Below, one piece after another: positions 44,740-55,303 of a stretch of 64,000 bases of DNA. Position numbers and translations under genes: made by a program. The stretch lies in assembly GCA_010015655.1 (NCBI GenBank), contig ML976777.1, positions 92,956 through 156,955 of the forward strand, given 5' to 3'. Origin of the DNA: Bimuria novae-zelandiae CBS 107.79 (taxonomy: Eukaryota; Ascomycota; Dothideomycetes; Pleosporales; Didymosphaeriaceae). The notes below the pieces were generated by a model. That model worked only from the letters and a program-made list of their open reading frames with translations. It made no database searches and was not told where the DNA came from. Numbering within the stretch: the stretch's first letter is position 1; the number at the start of each line of letters is the position of its first letter.

Positions 44740-46611
44740 GAGTCCCCCCCCCAGATTTAACCCAACCCCAGATTTAACCCAACCCCAGATTTAACCCAGT
44801 AAAAGCACGCGACGCGCATGCATCACGCGTTATCCCCACTAATGTCTCCCTAAATACCAAAAAGACAATCAAATCGCGAAATTTAAATATAGAAGGCTTT
44901 ATATACCTTTTAAAATAAAGATTTTTCTTCTCTAAATTCTGCTACAGACTTCTTTAAAGTTTCGCGACGTACCTTACACTATAGGCATCACGGCGGCTTA
45001 ACGCAGTCTATAAGCCACGAAATGGCTTAGATCCTATTAAACACGGAAGAAAAGACTCTTGTACAATAGATTAAGAACTACACTATTACTAGAACCTAAA
45101 TTACCTACTTAATACTAAAGGAGCTTGCCCTCCTTATGCGGGCCGCACGCGTTATATACGCGTTATAACTAGCCCCTTCTTTATAATTACTCTCCTATAT
45201 TAATAATAAATAGATTACACGTTTCTAAAAAAGGATCTCTAAAATAGAAGGGGTATTTACTAGGCATCTTAAGCATTTACAAAAGGAAGGAGCATCCTAC
45301 GCGCGTGTAGAGCGCTAGTTCAACGTAATAGCTTTAAAAATAGAGGAGCATGCGTACCTCCCTTTAGATATATAGAATATAGATAAGTTAGGATTCGGTG
45401 TTAGTGAGGAGCAGATTATAAAGGTATTAGTGTACCTTAATACTACTTAAAAGGATAAAGTAATTACTAGGAAGTAAGAATAGGTTATAGATATTAAGTA
45501 CATTAATACTATAGGCGAAGCGCTAGCTCCCCTTTTAATTTTTAAAAGAAATAATATTAACATACAATAGATTAATAAGCAATCGCCTCTAGGGTGGCAT
45601 TTTACTACTAGTAAGAATAGCTAGACATTAAATAACCTAGGTCTAGAATGGCTAAAGAGAGTATTTAATCTATTAACCCGTAATAAGGCTACGGGGCGCT
45701 AGCGTTTACTTATCGCAGATAGACATAGAAGTTATATACGCGCAGATTTTATCGCCTACTACATAAGAAATTAGATTAATTTTCTAAATATACCTGCTTA
45801 TTACTTATATATACTCTAACCTCTTGATCTTAGCATCTTTTTAGCGTTTAAATAGTATTACTCCTGTAAGACGCATGCAATATCCTAGCTTAGCTTATAG
45901 CGTATCCTATAATTAGAGTAGATAGAATTGCTATCCTGCGTACGAGAGAAGGTAATATTAAAAAAAAACATACTTAGTAGATAGCGTGCTACTAGCTTAT
46001 AGCCTGCGTTACCTATACGCGTCCTTAGTAACCTGCCTCGCAAGTTGCCCCCGCTATTACCTATCCTAGCTACACTATAACAAGCAACTAATTTAGATCT
46101 CTCTTTACTATAGAGCTCTCCTCCAGAGCTAGTAGAACTACTAAGATTAAATAAGTAATTTATAGAGTTGCTTCGCAAGAATCCCGCAGTCCTTTCGCCA
46201 GTAAAACGCTACGTAGAGCGGATAACACGCCTCTACGAAATACAGAATACTATAATAGCTATTTAAGTTAAGTAGATTATAGATTAGTCTAAGCTTCTTT
46301 AGAAGCAAAAGAAGGCTAAGAAAGGAAAAAGAGTTTAACTAAAAGGTTAATTAATCTACACAATAACGGAAGTGTTGCAGATCGCCCGCGAGGAGGAGGC
46401 AAAGCTAACAACAAAACAAGTAAGAGGGCGCCTATAAAAGGTTATAGTACTAGAAAAAGATAGTCAGGAGGAAGCGGAAGGTTTAGATTATTTAGTAGAT
46501 AGTTTATTAGAGGGGCTGGCAAAGCGCACGCGACGCGCAATGCGATCGCGTGCGCAGAGTTAATTTTGCTGGGTTAAATCTGGGGTTGGGTTAAATCTAG
46601 GGGGGAGACTC
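44740..46611 (+). mobile_element. Pogo-like transposon A', second copy (1872 bp)
   Basis: Near-identical to element A in the same orientation, starting 122 bp further on in the Gypsy RT sequence, with its own TA duplication (44738-44739, 46612-46613). It is 17 bp longer because the left TIR carries one extra ccagatttaacccaacc unit. Differences from A are mostly C/T and G/A transitions, so both copies were mutated independently. Confidence 0.9.
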
Positions 46612-49600
46612 TATTAATTAGTAAGACCCTTTAGCTCCTCGCGAAGGCTAAATAGTTTAGTAAACTTAATATAATTTAAGCCTTTTATAAGCTTTAAATA
46701 GTAAAAGGCGAGGAATAAAAGACGGCGTTTAGAACCTAATTTAGTCTTTATAAGTAGCTAGTAGTTCCTTTTAGCCTAGCTAACGCGCTAAGTACGTTCT
46801 AGTAGTATATTAACTAGGTACTAAAGGAGTACCTTAATAACTACTACTTAGCGTATATAAATAACGTTCTTATCTTCTCTAGTGGCAGCTAAAAAGACCA
46901 CAAAGAGAAAGTACGTACTATAATTTAAAAGTTAGGGGCTATAAAACTATACTTAAATATTAAGAAATTTTAGTTCTGCGTTAAAAAGACTAAGTACCTT
47001 AAATATATTATAAAAGTTAATAAGGGCGTAAGTATAGACCTAAATAAAATCTAAGTAATTTAGAAATAGGAGCTACTAATTTTAATAAAAGAAGTTTAGA
47101 GCTTTATAAGCTTTATAAACTTTTATTAAAGATTTATATAAGACTTCTCTAGCATAGTAAGCCCCCTTATAAAGCTTACTAGTAAAAGAGTAGAATTTAT
47201 TTAAGGATAAGAGTAGTAGCACGTATTTAACTTCTTAAAAATAGCGTTCTATATAGACCCCACGCTAGCCTACTTTAACCCTAAATAAGAATTAGTACTA
47301 GAAGTAGACACCTTTAGCTAGTTAATTAGGGGATACTTCTTTTAGTATAATAATAATAGGATTCTACGCCTAGTAGCTTACTTTTTAGTAAAGAATAGCC
47401 TAGCAAAATATAACTACGCTATCTATAATAAAAAGATACTTATAGTTATTAAATACGTAGATAAATAAAACTATATATATTAAGTAGTAAAGCACCTTAC
47501 GGTCTACACTAATTATAAAAACCTTACGTATTTTGCTACCAAACAAAGGTTAGACAAACAACACGTTTGGTAGGCAGGTATACTTAGCTATATTAATATA
47601 ATATTTATATATAGACTATAGTTAGTAAACTCTAGGGCGAATGCCTTCTTTTAAAGAAACTAAAACCTGCTAAAGGATAGTAAAAATAATAAATTAAAGT
47701 TAAAACACTTTACGCTTTTTTAAAAAAAACTACTAAAAGAAATAGCTTAAGGTCTTTTATCCCTTAAATACATATTACTATAGAGGAACCTAACTATACT
47801 AAAATAGATAAGGACCTAGTGCTCGCTTACCTAACACGCCTTAAACTACTTATATTAACCCTTTAAAGAGGCGATAGCCTTGCTAAGCAACGCGAACTAG
47901 ACTTTAACACTATATAGTAAGAAGTAAAACGCGATAAAGATAGCTCGTATAGTAAGATAAAGGCCTGTGTTAAAAACGGGCTTAGGAAGTTTGAACCTAG
48001 GTAGAAGTTATTTATTAGTATCTTAGAATATAGTATAGATAACTAAGGGTACCTATGCTATAGGTTAAGATAATAAATACTAGAATTAAAACTTTTATAA
48101 ATAAAGCTAATAGTAGTCACGCATAGTTCCCTAGCTTTAAGATACTTAAAATAAAAAAATATTTATAAAATTTTTACTTAAGACTACTTCTTCCTAAGGA
48201 TATCTAACTAAGTAAGGTAGTATATTAAGAACTATAATATTTATAGAAGAACTAAACTATAGAAAGAGGTAAAATAAGGCCTACTAAAGCCCTTACTACT
48301 ACCAAAATAAAGATAGAAGAATATTATAATAGACTTTATTATTATCTTACCTAAAAGCGATAGCTGTACGAATATTATAATAATTATAAATAAACTTAGT
48401 AAGGACCCTAAGTTTATTAGTCTCTTAAATTTTAATATACCTATAGTTATAATAGCGTTTCTTTAACACTAAGTAATAGACTACTTTTTTCCCTCCTCTA
48501 TTATATTAGACCGCGGGGGACAATTCGTGAGCGAATTTTAGACTACACTCTATAAATAAGCAGGTATTAACCGAAGACTATCTATAGTAAAGCACCTAGA
48601 GACGGACGGGTAAATAGAATAAATAAACTCTATCCTTAAAGCCTACCTCTAGGCGTACTATAACTAATAATAAAATAATTAGATAAAGTAGCTTCCTATA
48701 GCCTAAATAGCTATTAAAGGGCGAAAAGCTATATTAATAAAAGTTAGTTTATTTTTTTTTCCTATAGCTAAAATATTAAACTAGTTAAGAATTTTAAGGC
48801 ATGGAGATTAGCCTTAGAGCTTAGAACTAACGTAAAAAAAGGCTACGAAGGTAATAATAAAAAAGTTTAAAAAGGGGTTTAATTTTACTTAGGTAAAAAT
48901 GATAATAGCCTAATAAAAATAAGAGCGCCTAGCAAACTGTTAATATAAAAATACTTTAATCTTAAAGAAAAAAAATAAGGTGTAGCTAAAGTATAAGGAC
49001 TACCTCTAAAACTAATATTTAAGTAAGAAGCTCGACTAGAAGTAAGGAAAGTTTACTATAAAGAAAGTAATAAACTCTTATATAGTAGAACTAGACGTCC
49101 CGCCAAACATGCACCTAAGGGTTTACGTAAATAGGCTAAAGTTAGCTTTGTTAAACCCTCTTCTTAGCTAAACTACTAATAACGCCTAGCCTAAAGCAAT
49201 TGTAATAGAAGAGGGGGAAAAAGAGTATAGTATAGTTAATATATATAAAGAATACTAGTCCTGTAAAGGTAAGAGGGTGGAATATCTAGTATAGTAAGAA
49301 AACTACTCTTAAAGAACTTAGGAACCTTATAGGAACCTTAACTAAGCTACTATATTAAACTATTAAAAGAAGTTTACTAAGCCATATTAAAATTATAATA
49401 GAAAACTTTTAATAGGATTCTATCGCGATATCCCCTAAATTAGCTTTTATTAAAGCCTAAAGGAGGCTCTATAATGCCTGCCTTACTAAGCTAAAAAATC
49501 TAACTAGATAAAGGTATTTAAGATAAGGGTAGGAATAATATTATTAAGGGATAAAATTAAGTATTAAGGAAAGAAGTTAAGAAGAAATCTTAAAAAAGTA

Positions 49601-50399
49601 ACTTAAAAAACTTTTAAAACTACTAAGGATAATAAGGGGACTAAATAATTCTTATAATAGTAAAGGATAACCCTTACAAAAGAAGTAAGCCTTAAAAGTA
49701 AACGAAAGTAAGAAGGAGAGAGGAACTAGGTAAAAAAAGTATTTTTAATTACTAAAAGAATAATAAAACCCTTTTTAATAATGTTTAGGTCTACTTTTCT
49801 GCGCTCTAATATACTACTAGGGTTAAGGAAGCTATTATCCTCCTTACTTAAGCACTTTTTAATTATAATAGCCTAAAGCTACTAGCGTAAGCCTTAGTAG
49901 GCTTAAGTAGGTATATTAGCTCCTGCGAGGACATTATTTATTATCTAAAGACTATCTATTATAATACCCTTATCTACTACTACAAAATTGCTAAAGAGCT
50001 ACACGATGTTAGTTTTAAAAGATAGCTTTATTATTTAAAAGGAACTTATAAAAAAGTTTTTATACTCTTAATAGAATGCTTTAAAGTTAGTAGCATAAAT
50101 TTAAAGAAGGTTAAAAGTCTCTTTAACTATAATAATAATACGCTCTAAAAGCTAAATAGTCTTAAAAAAAAGTAATAAGGCCTAAAGTAATAGTAGTCTT
50201 ACTCTTAAAGGAGGTATAGTAATTAATAATAATAACCTTGTAAGTAGAATAAAACACGTTAAAATTAGCAAAAAAGGCCTTTTATTCCTAGCTACTTTTT
50301 AAAACCTTATTTATAAGGTAGCCTATACTAATAATTATAATATTAGTAAACTCTTTATGGCTAACTTCGTTAAGGGCAAGCTAAATCTAAGTAGGGGAA

Positions 50400-50785
50400 T
50401 GTAACAGGAACAATCGCTCGTCGACACGAGAACCCTTGGCTAGTCAAGACAGGATTCGAGATCATCCGAAAACCGACACTCATCCGTATCGGACCAATTT
50501 CGGATCTATCAGACCGATGGGGAACTACGAATCCGATTCGGACCTATTTCGGATCCATCAGACCGACGGTCAACCTATGGCAGTTATGTGCTAGCTAGCC
50601 ATCTGGGAAGAGGTGTATTTAGAGGAGCTTGGGGCCTTTGTAGTTCAGTACCTTTTCCGTATCCTTTCGTACCAGGCCTATAGGCACTTAATTCATTCGA
50701 GGCTACATTCTTATACACGCACTCCCACATGCCTCTGCTAGGAGATACGCCAACATCGATCCTTTGAGTGACCTGCGCCGATACA
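50400..50785 (+). repeat. Solo LTR, short variant (386 bp)
   Basis: Begins TGTAACAGGAACAATCG and ends CGCCGATACA. Flanked by GGGAA on both sides (50395-50399, 50786-50790). Much less mutated than the surrounding Gypsy element. Same family as 52119-52786 but lacking about 280 bp before the last 16 bases. Confidence 0.85.
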
Positions 50786-51706
50786 GGGAAGGAGTTAGTA
50801 GAGCACACCCTAAAGTTATCTAGAACAAGTTAGACTAAAGCATACTTGTCTAGTATAGCTAGTAAGCTTATAGGTACAGCACTCCTTATAGGACACTGTC
50901 TTGCCTACTAGCACCTACTAATAGACATATTTATAAGTAATATAATTAATATATTAGCGCTTAATTATCGCGCGTAGCAAGATTAGATCCTAAAAGCTAA
51001 GCTTATTAAGTTAGTAAGTGCGCACACTTAGGCTAATAAAAAACTAGAAAGGAGGTTAGAAAAGTAAGGAGGCAAGTTAGAAGATAAGGAAAAAAAAAAA
51101 AAAAGTAAAAAGGGTCTAGAACTTACTTTATAAGCTTTAAAAGGACTAAACTTCTTAATAAGCTAGCTAAAAAGGATTACGCTACCGTTAGAAATAATAA
51201 CTTTATTTTAAAAAAGCTTAGTTTTTTTAAGTTAGTAGCTAAGTAATTATAATAGGGACAGGCCTTCTTTTATTTTATTATTAAAGTTAGTAGCACGCCT
51301 CTAACGTTTAGGAGTTTTTATTACGTAACTATTACGTAAAGGGCTAGCTATTTTATTAAAAGAGTAAGAGGAATTAGGTTATAAAGTTAAAGAAAACTAG
51401 GTTAAAAGCAAGACGTTGCAGCGCACGAAGTTAAGCTAAGAAAAAAGAAAGCTTAAAAAAGTAAGGTCTAAAAGCTAAGTAAGAAGTAATTTTATATATA
51501 TAATAATAAGTAAACGCACTAGCGCGAATACACTACTATAATAACTACTTATAGTAAGGATATAAAATTAGATACGCAAGAACAGAACTAGTAAAAAGTT
51601 TATAATAGTAAAAGAATTATAAGTAGATAATAAAACGATTATAAAGCTATATAAATAAGATAAGACGTAGAGATTTTTTTTACCCTTAATAAAGGGAAGG
51701 GAGGTA

Positions 51707-51867
51707 TATAATAGGCTACGCCTAATTATTACCTTAAATCCTTAACCCTTAGTTATATAAACCCTAGATATATAAGTTTAACGTCTAAAGCTTAACTTCG
51801 GACTCTCTATTAAATTTATAAGTATTTTTCTGGCACCTTTGGCTCCTTGAGCACCCAGCCCCTCACA
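51707..51867 (+). repeat. Gypsy 3' LTR (161 bp)
   Basis: Begins TATAATAGGCTACGCC (TG mutated to TA) and ends CCCCTCACA. Same length and order as the 5' LTR; preceded by the polypurine tract. Confidence 0.9.
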
Positions 51868-52118
51868 AAAGACGCCTATAATAATAACTTAAAGTATAAG
51901 TAGAATAAGGAGAAGTTTATAAATAAGTAGTAATAATTAAGGCCTTTAGAAGTATTTTTAAATATTACTAACTTTATTAGAACGCTAAAATAATACTTTA
52001 TTTTTTTTCTTTTTAGCATCTCGCATTAGCTAAAAATCTTATAAATAAAATTTTATTATTAGCTATTATTAAGGCGTATATTATACACTAAAATAGCTAT
52101 TATACTATTTTTAAGCAT

Positions 52119-52786
52119 TGTATCGGTGTAGGTCTGTCAGATTGGAGGGGTAATCTGATAAGATGAAAAGATAGTGATTAATTAAGATAAATTGTGGTAT
52201 AAAGTGTTGTTTTTTTCTTTTCTCTGTAAGAATGTAAGGCTCTTATATCCTTACGTCTTACACTAATACGCTAATCTATTTCCGTTGATTAAGGAGAGTT
52301 ACCCTTTGTCCCGCCCGGAATTGTGCGGATGAACCAGACTGCTGGCAAGGTTTCTTTGTGTAGGGTTGCGCCAGCTACCTTTGCGTGTGCAAAGGGCCAT
52401 GTAATCGGACAAGGTCACTCAAAGGATCAATGTTGGCGTATCTCTTAGCAGAGGCATATGGGAGTGCGTGTATAAGAATGTAGCCTCGAATAAATTAAGT
52501 GCCTATAGGCCTAGTACGAAAGGATACGGAAAAGGTACTAAACTATAAAGGCCCTAAGCTCCTCTAAATACACCTCTTCCTAGATAGCTAGCTAGCACAT
52601 ATCTGCTATAGGTTGACCGTTGGTCTGATGGATCCGAAATAGGTCCGAATCGGATCCGTAGTTCCCCATCGGTCTGATAGATCCGAAATTGGTCCGATAC
52701 GGATGAGTGTCGGTTTTCGGATGATCTCGAATCCTGTCTTGACTGGCCAAGGGTTCTCGTGTCGACGAGCGATTGTTCCTGTTACA
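52119..52786 (-). repeat. Solo LTR, long variant (668 bp)
   Basis: On the minus strand begins TGTAACAGGAACAATCG (52786) and ends CACCGATACA (52119). Flanked by AGCAT on both sides (52114-52118, 52787-52791). It interrupts the hAT transposase. The right part matches the short variant at 50400-50785 in inverted orientation. Confidence 0.85.
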
Positions 52787-53981
52787 AGCATAGACTTATC
52801 TTTTAACGCCTTATTACTAACTAAGCTAAACACTATATCTTATAAATTAAAGTGCTTAATTAAATAATTAATAAGTTACTAGATACTCTAGCGTGAATGC
52901 AATTAATTAGTCTATAAGTAGTAGACTAGGTAGTTATTACTAAGTATATAGATATATTAAAGCTACTTAAAGTAGCTATAGCGTGGCTAGAAAGTTATAA
53001 TAAAAGTAAGTAGCTAAGTAATTATAAGCTTAATAGACGCTTTAGTACTATTTATAAAGTTATTTTTACCTTTAAGTAGCTTATAAGCGCTTATAAAAAG
53101 TGCTTAATTACTTATTATACTATTAAGTTTAAGTAAAAATATATTTTAAAAAACTATTTAGCTATTAACCTGCGTAGTACTATTACTAAACTAAAGCTCC
53201 ATTATAGCAAACTAAGTAATAGTACTACCTATTATGCTATAATTATACTCAACTTACGCTATTATAAGTACTATAAAGTTATTTAGGCGGGTAAGCTAGC
53301 TTAATTAGTAATTACTAAAGCTATCTTATAGTAACTTTAGCGCCTTTATACTAGTACTATTACTCCCTAGCCGCCTCTGCACCCGCTAGTTAAGTAGTCT
53401 AATACTATTAAGAATACTATTAATATAATTATTAAGGCAAAGAGTAATAAAAAAACTAGTAATAAGTATACGAGTTAGTAGGCTTATAAGCTATATTAAA
53501 ACTACGTTAACTTTAATTAAAAAGATAACTTAGTTTATTATTAGCTTAAGTTATATAATAAGTACCTAGCGTTAGCGTAGTTTATATCTAATATAATAAA
53601 TATTTTAGCCTTTAGCGTGGAGTATAAGAGCTTATTTAATAAACTAGTAACTTATTAGAGCTAAAGTTGCGTAAAATAAGCTTATAATTACTAGCTACTC
53701 TATAGTGTATGCGGAGCTGGCTAAAGGCTAGTTTTATAAGTAGTAATAATAAGGTTAATAAAAGTAATCTTACTAACGCAGTAATTAAGAGTCTATATAA
53801 TATATCTAAATAAAATAACTAGCTACTAAACTATAGTTTAACGCTATAATTTTTGCTTAATATTTATAAATCTAACTTTTAAATTAAGTATAAACTATTA
53901 CTAAGTCCTCTAGCACCGTTAAGGTACATTAAATTAAGTCAACGGGTGGATTTGGACTGGATTTGTTTGTTGACAATTGTG

Positions 53982-53989
53982 GTCGAACA
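53982..53989. repeat. hAT target site duplication, right copy
   Basis: GTCGAACA, identical to 36656-36663. Confidence 0.9.
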
Positions 53990-54968
53990 GTTGGATGTTT
54001 CCAGCCGCGACATCTTCGGAGAAGTCGCCTGTCACCAATTTTTTGCGCATGACTGCATCTAGAATGCAGCACGAGTACTCTGCTGGAACGATGATTTGCT
54101 CACCAAAGGGATCTTCTACGATGGTGGGAGGTTGGAAGACGTCAGCGCTGCCAACGAACCGTACGCCAAGAGTACGGTTCGTTGGCAGCGCTGCTGGAAG
54201 TATGCCCACCGTGTATCCGCTTGTGGTAGACTACCTTTCAGCTGTACCACGATCGCGTAAATCTGTTCAGTAGTGTCGCTGTCAAGGTTAGTCCAGCAAT
54301 GGAAAGACCGAGTGCTATACGTACCAGACGCGGTTGAGTATCTGTATGATGCTTGTCCACGACGTCCTAGCGTCATTTTCCAACGTTGAGAGTATCCTGG
54401 GTATGCACATACCGAGGCTGAAAAGTACGTTACGTTGCGATACGACGGCGTTGTCGATCCGGCCGACCGTATCTTGAGTCCCCTCGGCGATCTCTGTGAT
54501 ACGTCCGCTTTGCATCTGGAAGGTCGAGAAGCTGATTTCCATCTTTACCAGCCCGAGGTGCAACAGTTGTGTATTGATCATGGCATTGTGTCTCTGCAGG
54601 TACGTCTGCAGCTCTTGCACTTCGGCTTTCTCCTCCGCGCCCTAGCGAATTTTGTCCACGACCCCGCGTGCTTTCGCCGCATTCGATGATGTGCCGAGCG
54701 AACGGTCATACTTCTTCCACTTGTCGTGATACTGTTGGAGGACCTAGTGGCAACTCAGCGTCAAGTACGTGAGCAAATTAAAAGGAGCATGGGATGGCTG
54801 GGCAGATAGTTGGCGTATTTGATCAAGGATCCGGTTGAGAATATCAAGCTCGCGCTGGAGTTCCTGGTACTCTGACTTGGGGCCTGCCAATGATTGGAGG
54901 CTGCTGCATATGCCGGCTATAAGTTTACCGACAGCGATGAAGTCACCAATGGAGAATCCAAAAGACAT
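53990..54968 (-). pseudogene. 5' half of the ubiquitin-like-domain gene, truncated by hAT
   Basis: ATG 54968 opens with MSFGFSIGDFIAVGKLIAGI, the hallmark N-terminus of a large fungal family. That family has an N-terminal helical region, a long helical middle and a C-terminal ubiquitin-like domain, often linked to heterokaryon-incompatibility or NLR-like gene sets. The middle region follows (YHDKWKKYDRSLGTSSNAA, then ELQTYLQRHNAMINTQLLHL). An intron at about 54280-54326 leads to DTTEQIYAIVVQLKGSLPQA, then the UBL start (PPTIVEDPFGEQIIVPAEYS). Lesions: no workable splice between exon 1 and the next block, TAG at 54642-54644 where Trp is usual, a hairpin insertion at 54139-54200 that shifts frame, and the hAT after NIQLFD. 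Function was probably regulatory or self-recognition, by family inference. Confidence 0.78.
54133..54200. mobile_element. Hairpin micro-insertion (56 bp plus 6-bp duplication) in the UBL gene
   Basis: A perfect 22-bp inverted repeat (54143-54164 and 54172-54193) surrounds a 7-base loop. TGGAAG occurs on both sides (54133-54138 and 54195-54200). Removing 62 bp restores the expected protein sequence WAYFQ-PPTIVEDPF. The insertion breaks the frame. Confidence 0.7.
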
Positions 54969-55303
54969 GATGAAAGGAGACAAGAGTGATGTGAGGCTGA
55001 AGGAGAATGCGACGAGGACAAACAGGTTGGAGACGTTGAAAGAGCTGAGTCCCGCTCGGTGCGACGTTTGTGGAAGGAACCATGGCGCCAATGAGGGAAG
55101 TTGCGCAGCAGATACCTCACGGTAGACTAGTAGCACAGGTACGATGTGAGCTGAAACAGTTCTGATTTGTATTGGCTTAGTCCTCTGTGGTTCTCTAGGG
55201 TGGGTAATGCAACAGTGGACTCTATGGAGTAAACATACCCCCTTCGCACCGCGGCGTGACGTGGCAACACTCGAAACATCTTTGTCGCTAGCAAATACCT
55301 TCA

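Larger units (their letters stand above)
41150..49480 (+). pseudogene. Gypsy gag-pol remnant
   Basis: Readable only through stops. A zinc-knuckle-like block (YRNTGHRVK) lies near 41770-41800 and a protease end (LYDLILGLT) near 42260. The RT start (PLVEKDNKTLKIPYSPLFNI) lies at about 42635-42700, continues in 44620-44737 (LVLFTKKPSRGLRF) and resumes at 46614. The catalytic region is AYINNVLIFSS near 46850. RNase H lies near 47270-47640. The integrase core has LDRGGQFVSEF at about 48510 and WIKWLPIA near 48690. A chromodomain-like tail (VEYLV) lies near 49280. The RT is interrupted twice by pogo-like elements. About 2 kb after the integrase up to the 3' LTR is not recognised. Confidence 0.8.
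38402..51867 (+). mobile_element. Ty3/Gypsy LTR retrotransposon with four nested insertions
   Basis: Direct 161-bp LTRs (38402-38562 and 51707-51867) are flanked by a perfect 5-bp duplication AAAGA (38397-38401, 51868-51872). A polypurine tract (aaagggaagggagg) ends next to the 3' LTR. The domain order is gag with zinc knuckle, protease, RT, RNase H, integrase, chromodomain-like tail, i.e. a Ty3/Gypsy chromovirus-type order. Net length without insertions is about 7.49 kb. Fully RIP-degraded. Confidence 0.9.
37020..53750 (+). pseudogene. hAT transposase remnant in three pieces
   Basis: Piece 1 (to 38401) has a basic N-terminus and a BED-type zinc finger (KRTFFVYYFCHYNALTSSII near 37580). It then has the RNase H-like core up to CRLRYNYYTINFI, then SQTIMFSKDKD. 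The sequence stops there at the Gypsy LTR. Piece 2 (51873-52118) resumes with the AYNNNLKYK and FLNITNFIRT blocks. Piece 3 (52792-53750) ends with the C-terminal dimerisation region (ECKSLFNKL, then NLLELKLRKIS after a one-base shift, then CMRSWLKASF near 53730). Stops are dense in all pieces. The order and continuity across both insertions confirm the nesting. Confidence 0.75.
36664..53981 (+). mobile_element. hAT transposon carrying nested insertions (17.3 kb)
   Basis: Ends are inverted: left CACAATTGTCAACAATCAAA, right (reverse complement) CACAATTGTCAACAAACAAA, with an 8-bp duplication (GTCGAACA) outside. The hAT-specific parts are 36664-38401, 51873-52118 and 52792-53981. The rest is a Gypsy element and a solo LTR inserted into it. 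Net length is about 3.17 kb, normal for hAT. It is RIP-degraded throughout. It interrupts a ubiquitin-like-domain gene. Confidence 0.9.

Noticed and set aside
43942..46178. Two minus-strand frames (43942-44184 and 45885-46178) that resemble each other
   Set aside because: They are antisense to the same part of the two pogo-like transposase copies. The similarity reflects the duplicated element, not a gene family.
50394..50785. 3' LTR of the Gypsy element starting after the purine-rich AGTAGGGGAA
   Set aside because: It first looked like a polypurine tract followed by an LTR. However, a perfect GGGAA duplication flanks the unit, and the Gypsy element has its own paired LTRs with AAAGA duplications, so this is an independent solo LTR.
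50584..52833. Short minus-strand frames at 50584-50808 and 52606-52833
   Set aside because: Both lie in the two solo LTR copies, which are non-coding.
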